Source: Urophycis tenuis (lineage: Eukaryota; Chordata; Actinopteri; Gadiformes; Phycidae). Taken from it: a DNA stretch of 64,000 nt. Below are positions 26,331-37,658 of this stretch, piece by piece. The notes below the pieces were generated by a model that was not told the origin of the DNA, did not search any database, and was given only the letters and a program-made list of their open reading frames with translations. Within the stretch, counting starts at the first letter, position 1, and each line of letters opens with the position of its first letter. The position numbers and the translations under genes are program-made. The stretch is from positions 36,421 through 100,420 of the forward strand of contig JAXIVH010000428.1 in the NCBI GenBank assembly GCA_036785325.1. The letters are read 5' to 3'.

Positions 26331-28985
26331 AAATGTAAAAGAAAATGCTAATTGAGACGTGCTTGACTATTCAAATTTATCTTCCAAACATTCTAATTAG
26401 TCATGACTAGATAACAGCCACCTCTGTTTTGATTACTGGCTTGACGTTTGAACATGCAATTTAGGTAGCCTAGTTGTACCCTATTTACATGGTTTATATC
26501 TTTTAAATATTTTAATCAAGCCAAATTTTAAAATGTTATGGTTATCATCTGTCAGTCTCAATCATCTCTCAATCACAAAAATGTTTTAGAATTGATTAAG
26601 CATACAGTTTCCATAATTAGTTAATGACACTGATTTATGACTTTCTTGTCAAACAGTAGTAAATCGGTTATTACTTTTTAGTTGTAACTAGAAAAGTATG
26701 GTTGTTTGGTTGAATACTCTCTAGTCACACTAGATTGGCTGTTACTAGAAAGTTTACAGTGAGGTCTCGTGCGTTTGGATAATCACTCAGTTGGGTAGGG
26801 CTCATATGGTCTCTGCCACTTCAAAACTAGACTTTCAGGCTTCAGTCTGACACAGGCAATCTCACCACTTAGTAATATGACCAGTATTTGCCACATTTAT
26901 TTTCTCAATGACATTGCCTTGTATCAAACTGGCTCTGTGACTCTTCCAAGTGAGTGTTGTGTAAGCTGTGTGTCCTCCGAGGCTGCCCAAGGCTTGTTTC
27001 CTGTTTGAAATCCCGTACTACTAATAGCATCTTGGTTTACCCGAGAGACTATTGCAGACTATCCCAGAGAGCCTATACACGAGAAGCAGAATGCAGCATT
27101 TTGGCTAACTGGGTACTTGACCCACTCAAAAGATTTACACCTTTTTTTTCTGGAACTTCTCTGTAATTTGGTTGGGAAGAGCAGATTTGTGATGTGTTTC
27201 TTTGTATCTCGTATCTTGTGATGCTCATTACAACCAAGTCATCGCAAAAATAGATTTTTGTATTTATTTTTCAGGAAGTCCAAATAATGCAATTTTTTTT
27301 TTTTAACTCAAATTAAAAAAAAAGTTATTTAAGTGTAACTTTTAAAGCTACAGACCACTTTGACATACTGACATTTTCAATGGACAAAATTACAGACGTA
27401 GCAAATGTAGCTCATCTTTGTACTCTCCCAAATTGCCTGCATTTTATTGCAATCTTTCATTTGACTGAATACACCTAACACATTAACTAAGTCTTTTTAC
27501 ATATTTTGATTGTTGTCAAACCTACATTTCATGATGAAGACAATTTCTCTTCATCCTGTTTGTAGTTGCTGAAATAGCACAAATCAACATACAAAACGAA
27601 GAAACTAACGTGATAGGCTATTCCTCTTGTGGGCGGACTGACTTCTGATTTGCGCTCCGTCTATTTTTTGTCAAATTAATTGCCTACTTCCATCTTTGTC
27701 AACAGGTTGAGAGCTCATCATTAAGTAGCCTAATAAACGATGTAGCAATCGTCGAATGTTGAGTTACCATAAAGCATCATATCTATTTTCAAAATGAATA
27801 TTATAACTTCAGTTTATCGCCATTAATGCTATGGATAGTGTAAACAGAAAAAGACGACATTCCATCAAAAACTATACCTAGAAATACCGGCCACCAGGTG
27901 TCGCCCTGTGGCTGAACTCTTCATGCTTCATCCGTAGGCTCCCTATACGTCTTTTCAGGGCTGTGGGCATGACATCAAGGTGTGCGAGCTACTGTGTTGA
28001 GAAGTAACGTTTGATGGTCTGTGATATTGTAAATCTTTAAGAATGCTTTGGCTGGTTAAATTCTAAGAGTGCTTCAAATACAATTCCTGAGACCCATCAC
28101 ATCATTATGGTGTCATTCATCCCAAATGTGGCACAAACTACATGTATTTTGGGGTTTTCTGTTTTCATCATTTCTTGTTTTATTTACAAATATACATTTA
28201 CTATCTATGTATTATTTTTTAGGCTTCAGCTGTTTGTGGTAGACTATTTAGTGATAGTCTACCACCTGGACACAGTAGTGGTAGTGCTAAGTAGTGCAAT
28301 TTCTCTGCTGTTCATGTTTGTCTGGTTGTAAATTTACATCATACATAATTTGCATATAGGGACAAATTGCAAACATTCCCTTCAAAGTACCTCAGCAAAG
28401 GTTTGCTTTTGTGCTTTTCATGATGTAGGCTATTTGGTCTGTATACTAATAGGCCTACTAATACTAATACTGATTTTCCACTGTACTTTGTGAACTGTAT
28501 TTTTACAGTATAAGATAATAACCCAGCTACTCTACTACAAACAATCCATAATAAACAATCCACATGCATTTTTTTCAATACAACTACATACATATATTTT
28601 CACAGCCTGTAGGCGGTGAAAGTACTTCCAATGGCATTCAATGGCATTGATAAAATGTTGAACCATGCCATGCATGAACAAATGATCACGCTATGGCTCC
28701 ACAACATTGACTTGGAAGCCAAAAGAGAAGCAGCTTTAGACGCTTCTGAAGACCTGCAGGGCTGCAGATAGCAACACATTAAATACAGTAAAAATACATC
28801 CCTCTGTTCGCCGTGCAGCCCCAGCAATTACAATGCCCACCCACGGGGTATACATGAAACAACAAATCCCACTCATACGCCATTTCTATGGCTAAGACTA
28901 AGATGTTTGTGAACATGAGCAACTCTCCCAGAGACATAACACAGATAACTAAGACCTTGTCATCATTTACGGCCTGAAGTTGCTC
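26331..28985. other. Intergenic, AT-rich
   Basis: No gene found. Contains a perfect 12-bp inverted repeat with a 6-nt loop at 28236-28265 (GTGGTAGACTAT ... ATAGTCTACCAC). Confidence 0.4.
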
Positions 28986-29039
28986 CACTATGTCAAGTCA
29001 CGTTTATTAATAAAGCTACCTCACCCAAAACCAGTCTGT

Positions 29040-29277
29040 TACAATGTGCTTTGTGACCAAAGACATAAACACGAAAAGAAAAAAAACATTCATGCACAAT
29101 TGAGCACTTGCACTCACTCATTCACTTCACCACCCTTGCAATTTATTTGACTGTGGACATTACAATAATGCAGAATTTGTACCTTTTGTATAACTCTTGA
29201 CAATTTTTATGATCTTTTTTGCAAATTTTTGTTTGAATTGTTTTATCCGGCAATAAAACTATTTCTGATTTCTGATG
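29040..29277 (+). mobile_element. LINE 3' end (plus orientation)
   Basis: Ends in ccggCAATAAAACTATTTCTGATTTCTGATGC, the AATAAA plus short (TTTCTGA)n tail typical of fish L2-like LINE 3' UTRs. The 5' limit is approximate. Confidence 0.5.
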
Positions 29278-29374
29278 CACTACTGCACTCTATAACACTG
29301 TTAAACACTTTAAAACACCAGCTACCTTAGCTTTTAAAAAAAAACAATACTAGGCCCGCCATCGTGTTGATTGT

Positions 29375-29521
29375 TGTTTGTTGTCTGTCTGTTTGTCTAT
29401 TGTTATTGTTGTTTGTTGACTGTTGCGCACCAACCACCAAGACAAATTCCTCATAGGTGCAAACCTACTCAGAACTCAGAAAGATGTTTATTGCCAAATA
29501 AACATCTTTCTGAGTTCTGAG
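29375..29521 (+). mobile_element. L2-like LINE 3' tail with snap-back hairpin
   Basis: Shares ccaccaagacaaattcct and taggtgcaa with copies at about 33358-33485 and (reversed) 31798-31890. At 29468-29521 the tail forms a perfect 25-bp inverted repeat around a GCCA loop, so two tails lie head to head. Confidence 0.65.
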
Positions 29522-29817
29522 ACAAGAAATTCAGACAATCGAATGGGGAAAGGAATGAAAGGGAGATCAACTTTGTGGAATTATGGAAAGAAAAAGTGCT
29601 GTTCTTTGTTGTTCAGAACATTTTGTTCCAAACAACGAAATGTAAACACTGGGAATGCCTTCTTGTGACGTCAATAAGGCCTTTGAGCCCATGTGAAAAA
29701 GATTCTGACTGTTTATATACAACATTGTCCAATAGTACTTTCACAGAGTAATTCTTCTTCTTCATCTGGGCACTACAGAGCACATTCTCTCTCTGCAGCC
29801 GCCTGCTCCTATTCTGA

Positions 29818-29912
29818 AAGGTGCACTGTGTACACTGAAAGGTACACTATGTACAGTGAAAGGTGCACTATGTACACTGAAAGGTGCACTATGTACACTG
29901 AAAGGTACACTG
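29818..29912 (+). repeat. Minisatellite, 21-bp unit, about 4.5 copies
   Basis: Unit ggtgcactatgtacactgaa plus a, with G/A variants between copies (ggtacactatgtacagtgaa). Not flanked by a leader or spacer structure. Confidence 0.9.
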
Positions 29913-31797
29913 GTGTCAGCGATCCTGCCTCATGCTCATACCAGTCTGCAGCCACTAATGCATTCGGCAAAAGGTCTGTGGACCCTCGTCTTTGGCATCC
30001 CTCTCTGGGCAAGTAGCTGGGGATCCCCGTCCCTAACATCAGTCAAGCAAAAAACGATTTATTGCTCCAACTATTCAGTGAACGTTTAACAATTGTTTTC
30101 TTGTTGAAGTCAAATCTGTCAGATTGTGTGGTTCCGCTGAGCCTTTGAGCAGCTTATCAAAATTATGACTTTAAGGATCGGTGGAAATTACACAATCAGC
30201 AATGGAAGTTGAAATCTTACAAATAACAGTTGTAGTTATTACCCGATTAAAACAATTTAAAACAATTTGCTCTTATCAAAAAATTACCTGGCTGAGAGAC
30301 AGTCGTTATTTGCTACATTCGTGTTATTCACTACAACTGGGATTATTTGCTAAGCAAAACCTGAATTAGCTTGTCATGAATACACTCTGAAATCAAATAT
30401 GAATAACAAATATTGTACGAGGGCAAACAGCAACAGGAGGTCTTATGTTACAGGAAGTGATAGATGCCTTGAAACTCACCTGCAGCCTCTACCTGTGAGC
30501 ACAACCATGTTATATATTTTAGTTATTTATTTTAACACACTTCCTCCGGTGTTCTACAGCTGTGTTTTTTGTTTTGGAAACATTCTCACAAAAGCTGTAC
30601 AAATAAGAGCCATTGCCAATAATTAAAAAGGCTGGAGAGCTGAAGACATCACAACTTGACTCAAGTCAAATTTGATGACTTCTTGGGAAATAGTGTCTGT
30701 AGACTTGACTTTTCATCAAAAGTGTAAGCAATCAGACTCGCCTTCATCACACCTTTGCTTGAGAGACAAACCCCAACACACCTGTAGTCCTGTGGGTGTT
30801 CCTGTCAGTTAAATCCAATTAACTCGAGCTTGGCCACAGGATCCTGTTGAGCTGCCCTCCGTGTCCAGCCACTCCTGACCCACCAGATGGATCAATGCTG
30901 GTTTCAACAGGTTACCGTGAACCCCATCTTTCAGTTTTGTGATTCTGTCGGTGCAGAACAAGCATTTTCAGATTCTTTGTACAGTAAGAATTCCAGATAA
31001 ATGTATCTATGGACCTTGTACTAGTGTCTGTGATAAATAAAGAATTGAATATCTACAATTGTATTTGTGTTATAATTTTGTATGCATATTGTAAACTTAT
31101 CATTTACCAATAGCTTTTTCTGTTATGAATAAAAGCATGACTGAATGACTTTTATGTATTTGTTTTGACTTTGGCTGCTTGAGACACTTGATCCTTGACC
31201 TTGATGATCCTTGAGAATAACGACCACAAGGTGGTCCAGATCATGTTGTCATTGGTCAGGTATGAGTTTTGTCAAGAAGTCTGAAGCTTTCAATCACTTC
31301 AGAAAACTTTAGAAAAATGGACCGCTTCACAGACTTCATACATAACATAGATGTTTTTGTCAGTCCAAAGGCATCCTGAAACAAAGAGGATGACCTAAGC
31401 TGGCTCTAGAGGGGTGGTATTGGTGAGCGATTCGTTACGAAAGCAAATTGTTTTCAGTCAGGATTTTTGCACACAGTTGATGCATCCCTTTAAAACTGAA
31501 AATATTTTTCTACCGCCAATGTCCTTCAGTAAAGTAGCAGTTTCATAATTGCATATGACTAGTATTCTGAGAGTAAGGTTGAAAAAACAACAACCAGAAG
31601 AACAAAGAAACAAACAAAAAATATACCACCAGAACTACAGCAATCCTGCATGATTGTATGGCCTTTCTAAACACAGTATTTAAGTTGTGGTTAATTATAA
31701 TAATAAGAATACATACAAAAAACAGATTCTGATTCAGAGTCTTGGAATTATGTAGAACCAAATAAAACCAGACGTTCAGTCTCATGGTGGCTACGCC
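29913..31797. other. Intergenic with two nearby AATAAA signals
   Basis: No coding exon found. AATAAA at about 31036 and AATAAAA at about 31127 give the stretch 30900-31150 a 3'-UTR-like look, but nothing upstream supports a gene. Confidence 0.35.
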
Positions 31798-31890
31798 GTC
31801 CAGAATCAGAATCAGAATCAGAATCAGAAACAAGTTTATTGCCAAGTAGGTTTGCACCTACAAGGAATTTGACTTGGTGCAATTGGTGCA
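31798..31890 (-). mobile_element. L2-like LINE 3' end, minus orientation
   Basis: On plus it begins with (CAGAAT)n, then aaacaagtttattgccaagt and aggtttgcacctacaaggaa. Read on minus this is the same tail as at 29.4 and 33.4 kb, ending CAATAAACTTG(TTTCTGATTC)n. 31891-32229 is mainly low-complexity AT with ATATAT near 31946. Confidence 0.7.
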
Positions 31891-32229
31891 AGAGAAAAAA
31901 CAGTATTAAAAATATAAGTAAGTAAAAAAGTAAAACAACTATAAATATATATATATATATACAATGTACAATGAATATGAATATGAATATGGAATACAGA
32001 GCAACAGGCTTCACCGAATGGGCTTGTGGCGCTGAAACAACAATGTAGCAATCAACCTGGGCTCCGCCCACATCTCCCACAGCACCGTATATATAACACG
32101 GTGCAGCATTCATCCTCCGTTTTCTCACAGCAATTGTAACTACCGGTCTGTCTATCTACAACTACCAGAACACCTGAAACATCAGCAGAGAGTCGTCTCT
32201 ATTCAGGGCTTCTCTCTGCTCACCCTGCC

Positions 32230-34742
32230 CTGCTGGGCTCCCACCGGGCGACCAGCGCACCTCGTGTCCTCGCTGCTTTGTGAAGGCGCCGGTGAAGGCT
32301 TTGAGCGATGTCACCAGGGTGGAGAGGTGCACCACCACACAGGGAGGGGGGACACCTCGCCTGGAGCCTCCCCCTGGCAGTGCTCTTCTGTCCGCAGGCG
32401 CCGGATGCCATCTGCAGGAGAAGCCGCTGCCTCCGGGCAGTCTTCACAGGCAGCTCATCACTCTGCGGGGACAGCTCCTGTCCCAGGTGTCTGTGCCGTC
32501 GCCCTGCTGTGCTCTATGCTGTCGGGCATGACCGTTGGCAGGGAGTCCTTTTGGCCCTGATGACGTGGAGAGGGTGGCCAGACTCTCCGGTGCCATCCTC
32601 GGGCCGCGCCGGTCGGTGGCGGTAACAGCGGGACGGCAGATGGCGTGGGTCACCGCGGGTCACCGGGCCATGTGGTTGGTCCCAGATCTCGACAGGGTGG
32701 GTTTCATCCAGAGCCCGCTGGCCACTGATGGGCTGTTTGGGGCCACGGCAACCTGGGGGCCGGCGCCAACCTGGAACTGGCTGCCATCTTTTCCTTTCCC
32801 CCCTAATGAAGATATTAAGGACCGTCATCACACTTCCCCCCTCAGTCGTCATCACCCTCCCCCCTCAGCCTCGGGGCCCAGCCCTCCATGGTTTGCAAGC
32901 AGCCCGGCCACTCGATCGCTGTAGTCCCGGCCTCTGCTGTGGGTTCTCCACTTGCAGATGAGCTCACTCCTCCCTCTCCTGGGCTGCCCCCCCCTGTGGA
33001 TCACACGCGGTGTGGAGGCGCTAGGGGCCCAGGAATACAGCGTATTCCTAGACAGTGCTCCTGGGCTGTCTGCTCGCCCTCTCTCTCTCTCTCCGAGCGC
33101 TATGCATCCTATGCGAGAGCACTACTTCCTGGTTCCCAAGAAGTCAGGGCAGATGAGAGCCATTCTGGGTCCTCTGTGTTTTTAACAAGTCGGTTGCCGC
33201 GAGGATTTTCAGAGCACTCACCACCGGCGTGTTGCTCTGATATGTGAAAGGGGATAATTGGTTCACATCACTGGATCTCGAGAATGCTTTCATCTATGTC
33301 CCTATTCTCAAGGCTCCCAGGAAATGTCTCCGCTTCGCCTTCATTGCATCATTTCATCACTTGTTTGTTACTGTCTATTGTAATTGTTGTTTGTTGATTG
33401 TTTACCGTTGCACACAAACCACCAAGACAAATTCCTCGTAGGTGCAAGCCTCAAACATCTCTCTGAGTTCTAAACATCTTTCTGAGTTCTTGGGCACTGG
33501 GAGGAATACCAGTGCCGGCCGTTCGGTCACTTTCTGGCCCCACAACCTTCTCAAAGCGCGTGGATCTGCTGCTGGGGCCGCTCAGGCTTCAAGGGAAGCC
33601 TGGTGAGGTACTGATCCTGAGCCACCTGAGGAAGCTGTGAGAAGAGACATCATGGTGGTAATACATCATCTCGCCTCCTTGGGCTTCGGCATCAATTGGG
33701 AGTACGTGGTGGTCTTCACGGACGCCTCGTTGAGGTGTTGGGGGGGGGTTGGTGCCTTGCCCACTGGGTCGGAGGCGGGTGGCCGCCACCCTGTTCACTG
33801 TACTGTTACATTTGTCCCACCTGGTGCAAGCCGTGTGTCAACGGCAGCTTACATAAACAAACCGGGGGGGGGGAGGGGGGGGGGGGAGACCGCTGCTCTG
33901 CCCTCCACCAAGCAGCAGTGGAGCTCAGGTTGTGGGCTCATCAGGACCTGCTCTGCATATCGCCACCGCCCAGAACTCGGCGGCGCGCCTCGCCGAGACG
34001 AGTTGCGTTTAACTTCCGACAGTCTCAGGGACGGCGGCGCATGGATGTGCAAAAAGACGTGACGCGATGCGCGCTGCGGCCTCTCTTGTCTGCGTTCCCG
34101 CCGCCGGAGCTGACTTGCCCGGTTATCAGCGCTATTCAGAGTGCCCTCCACCTCCTCCCGCTATACCCAGCTAAGTGGGGCGCTTTCTAAGCTAAGCTAA
34201 GTGGCGTGACAGCAATCTCGCTATCCCCTTGTGTCGCGAGGGGGGTTAAGCGTGCTTGGTTTCTTGCCACGCTGAGGGATTTGCCCTTTCCCACTGTCAA
34301 GCGTTTGTGGCAGCCGCTTCGGCTGGCCACGCAGGCTGTGATGATGAACGTTTTTTTTTCGTCATCCCTTGGTCGGGAGATTCTATCGTGTTGACAGACG
34401 TGTTAAACCCATTTCCCGCGTGCTCACGCTCACGCTTGGATCTTCCCACCGTTTTGCCTGGGTTATCCAGGAGCCCTAACAGGCCTCTGTGTCAAACCCC
34501 TCTGGATGCTTTATCCTTGTTTTCTGCCAAACATGCCGGTGAGTTGCCCGCTCTGTCTATCAGCATGAGCTGCATGGTACTTACCAAGGACAGCACTTTT
34601 GCGCTGCTCAGCCCCAATCCTGCGTTCCTCCCCAAGAACATCAGTAGCTCTTTTCAGTCAGGGGACGTTGTTCTTAAGAAATTTTCACCCCCGCCTCATT
34701 CTAGCCCGTCGGAGGCGAAGCTGCATCTTTTTACTGATTAGA
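32230..34742 (+). mobile_element. DIRS-type tyrosine-recombinase retrotransposon, decayed
   Basis: Collinear remnants in several frames. About 32535-32760, gag-like (GAILGPRRSVAVTAGRQMAW, LATDGLFGATATW). About 33100-33350, reverse transcriptase (MREHYFLVPKKSGQMRAILG, then DNWFTSLDLENAFIYVPILK and RKCLRFAF). About 33700-33780, RNase H (VVFTDASLRCWGGVGALP). About 34490-34740, tyrosine recombinase (LSLFSAKHAGELPALSISMS and LLSPNPAFLPKNISSSFQSG, PPPHSSPSEAKLHLF). This gag-RT-RH-YR order and wording match fish DIRS elements. Frameshifts, stops and an insertion at about 33358-33485 make it inactive. Terminal repeats not located. Much higher GC than its flanks. Confidence 0.8.
33358..33485 (+). mobile_element. 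L2-like tail nested in the DIRS element
   Basis: ttgtttgttactgtctattg ... caccaagacaaattcctcgt ... aacatctttctgagttct, closely similar to 29380-29518. It interrupts the DIRS reading between the RT and RNase H remnants, so it inserted later. Confidence 0.65.
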
Positions 34743-35495
34743 ACGCACCAAACTAACATGTTATACAAATGGGGATTCATGTCGATATCTTGAGTGGACA
34801 GGATGATCGTAAGAACCCTGGTGAGCAACAATTGTCAAAGTGACAACCTTTTCATGGATTTTGCTTGAATGTTAATCTTTAAATGAGATCTCTCTCCATC
34901 TTGATAATGATCCAATCAGAATTAAATAAAAACTAAGAGATGCAATAAATACCAAACAATTATAATTTAATGATGTCTAAATCTCTGCGAGTACTTGAGT
35001 AGGCTAGTCATTTCTAAGTGCTTTTTGATTTTTTATTTCCTTGATAGTTTCCCCAGACTTTCTGAATCTGCATTTGATAGTCCATGTCTAATAATCAAAT
35101 AATCATAACAAACTAATACCAAAGCTGTTAACTATGAGTTGCCCACCTTATCTCTCTTTTGATAGCAGAATTTGCTGCAGAAATATCAGCTGTCAAGTCC
35201 TTGTTGCTATAGTGATGGTGTCCCGCGCCATGTGCCCGCGAAATATGAAATGATATAGACAACATCTACTACTTCATCATGACAATACTTCATCAAAAAT
35301 ACTAGGACTAGGTTCAAACTGTATACTTTTAGTTTAACTATTTGTTTAACTCTCAACTCTCAACTTTTTTTCTAGACGTTTGACATTATTAAGATGGCCA
35401 TTTTGAACAGACCCACCTTGAGACTTCTCAACAACCTTGTCCCAGGGCCCGGCAGGGACCCCCACCCTCTCTGACCCCAGGGGGTCATTCTACGG
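34743..35495. other. Intergenic, no gene seen
   Basis: AT-rich unique DNA ending in a GC-richer stretch (35430-35495) that abuts the telomere-like block. Confidence 0.4.
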
Positions 35496-35697
35496 CCCTA
35501 ACCCTAACCCTAACCCTAACCCTAACCCTAACCCACTAACCCTAACCCTAACCCACTAACCCACTAACCCTAACCCTAACCCTAACCCTAACCCTAACCC
35601 ACTAACCCACTAACCCTAACCCTAACCCTAACCCTAACCCTAACCCACTAACCCACTAACCCTAACCCTAACCCTAACCCTAACCCACTAACCCACT
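35496..35697 (-). repeat. Interstitial telomere-like repeat, (CCCTAA)n
   Basis: About 200 bp of CCCTAA (TTAGGG on minus) with regularly placed pairs of the 8-mer CCCACTAA, giving a higher-order period of about 46 bp (five 6-mers plus two 8-mers). Confidence 0.93.
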
Positions 35698-36225
35698 TCC
35701 CCAAGCAATCTGATAGGCTCTGGTTGATAGGCCTAATGGCCATGTTCTTATCTTTTCCTCCGAAGCTCTCTAGCTTACTCCCAAGTGTCCTTGACCTCAT
35801 GCTATCCTTGGTCGCCTACTAATTGCATCGCTTCCTGTAGTACTAGAGCCTCCAAATGGATCATTTCAGTAGACTGTAATGCCCTGATTCATACAAAAGA
35901 CAACAGCTGTCTCTATCTTACTGCTACTTAAGTCATAGGTCGAGTTCCCAAAAATGCTTTTTTTCGATGTCTTCTGATGAACTCTCAGCGAGCGATTGCA
36001 TTGCTTCCTCTATGGCTGGAGCCACCAGGGTCACTAGGGGTACGTAAGACCCCTGCCTCCAGTTTGTGATCATGGGGACAGGGGTCCTAGCTGTCACCAC
36101 TGGCACTGTCACCAACAATTCACCATATAATCTTCACGTCTTTCTCTTCTTAGAATGGACAATGCCCCTTCCAGTAACACACATACATACACACATTTAC
36201 ACAACAACGTGAATAAATCCATGGT
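35698..36225. other. Intergenic, no gene seen
   Basis: Contains a 61-codon minus-strand open frame (35933-36118) without recognisable features; possibly related to the next entry. Confidence 0.35.
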
Positions 36226-36687
36226 CTATAACATAAAAATATAGAAAATAATAACATCAGTTGAGGGTAACATCCAACAATGTATTATTCCAAATCCAAC
36301 ATGACACCCCAACTGAAAATAATAAGCTTTATACACTTGGACTTTGGACACATCTATCTTTTGACTTTCAACCTGCTGTTCAAGAAAACCTTTGAGTGGT
36401 GGTGATAAGATCAAGAATGGCCTGTTAAAGTGGGACATAATTACGATTTCACAATTTGATTTAAAAGGAGGGACATCAGGGAACTCCTCTGCAAAGTGCT
36501 GCTCTGCCAGAGCTCGGTCTGCATCTTGAGGGAAAGGGTTGGGTCCAAAGAATGATGCATTTGTCAGTGTGGTGCCCACATCCTGATGATACATCAGTGC
36601 AGCTCCATCTATATTTGGCAGCTGGTCTGGAGAGATCTTTCTCTGGCATCCCTCTTCTTCCAGTCCATTAGGAACACCTTTTCCTGC
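36226..36687 (-). other. Unidentified minus-strand open frame, about 153 codons
   Basis: Open from after a TGA at 36690 to a stop at 36226-36228, first ATG at 36594. Includes KISPDQLPNIDGAALMYHQD and FFGPNPFPQDADRALAEQHF then AEEFPDVPPF. Non-repetitive, protein-like composition in its first 90 codons. The last third (YIFML end) looks random, so an exon may end near PPFKSNC. I do not recognise it; could be a gene remnant or transposon-derived. Confidence 0.3.
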
Positions 36688-36716
36688 TCACGCATGGAGA
36701 CTCCCTTGCACAGAAA

Positions 36717-36735
36717 CACAAAAACACACACGCAC

Positions 36736-36791
<56 letters not shown>
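36717..36791 (+). repeat. (CA)n microsatellite
   Basis: About 75 bp with CGCACACA variants at the 5' side. 36792-37560 beyond it is unique AT-rich DNA with no gene seen. Confidence 0.95.
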
Positions 36792-36793
<2 letters not shown>

Positions 36794-37560
36794 TAATGTA
36801 CAGTTTTTTTTTACCCCACAGAATACAAATCTTTCTATTCTCTATGAATTCAGCATAAACAGCTGCAGGTGCACAGACACCTGCATACATTTACAATCAG
36901 CCTCATGCATACATGAATACTTGGGTTTGTTTGGTGCTCAGTAGTCTTGTTGCTGTACGACATGTTTCCACACTGACGGTGACACAGATTATACCCATTT
37001 CAAGTGTTGGCAGCATAGAATTGCAAAAGGCACCTGAACAGTAATATTAGTGTTGTATGTATGAATGTTGTGTTTCCTATGGCATACTTTATCTGTAATA
37101 GCATGACCACACCGTGCTCTTACTAATCCGCCCATACCTATTTTGCTGATGCTGAGGCATGTTATATTTGAGACACATTACATCAGCAAATTGTCACCCA
37201 TAACTAAGGGTGCTCCTTCCCCATCTGGACATTGATAGACAGCACAATATTGCCTCTGGTTGACCTCCACCCTGAACCTCTCCACAAGCAGGTTCTACAA
37301 GACAATATCACATCATGTCCTAGAGATATTTCAGTAATGCAAAACATTTCCCTGTGGTTTGTGTAGTAATTGAGGAATGGCTAGCCATTTGGCTAATCTG
37401 GCAATCAATATCAACACACAAAGACACTCTTTCTTGCACAATCACTGCAATAGGTGATACATATTTCTTCCAATTATTTTAGTGGTCTTTAATAGTAATC
37501 AAATGAAATAAAATATATTAAAACATATGGAACATAACTTTTCTTCCTGCAGCAGCTGAA

Positions 37561-37658
37561 GAAATTCAAGTAGCCACAGAAAATGATGGTCCAGTCCTAC
37601 ACAGCCATCGTTGGTTCGCTGCCTCCACTGCCAAGGACAAAGCCAGTCTGCACTGCAG
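37561..37658 (+). mobile_element. LINE fragment, 98-bp inverted duplicate of 40267-40364
   Basis: All 98 bases equal the reverse complement of 40267-40364, part of an L2-like LINE 3' coding region (AATAKDKAxL sense). Flanks differ by a 6-bp indel, then diverge. The following 37659-39539 has no gene I can support. Confidence 0.85.

Noticed and set aside
30900..31150. 3' UTR of an unseen gene, from two AATAAA signals
   Set aside because: No coding exon or splice evidence upstream; AT-rich DNA yields such hexamers by chance and LINE tails carry them.
33244..33441. A host gene using the DNWFTSLDLENAF frame
   Set aside because: The motif is reverse transcriptase of a DIRS-type element, in a decayed element with frameshifts.
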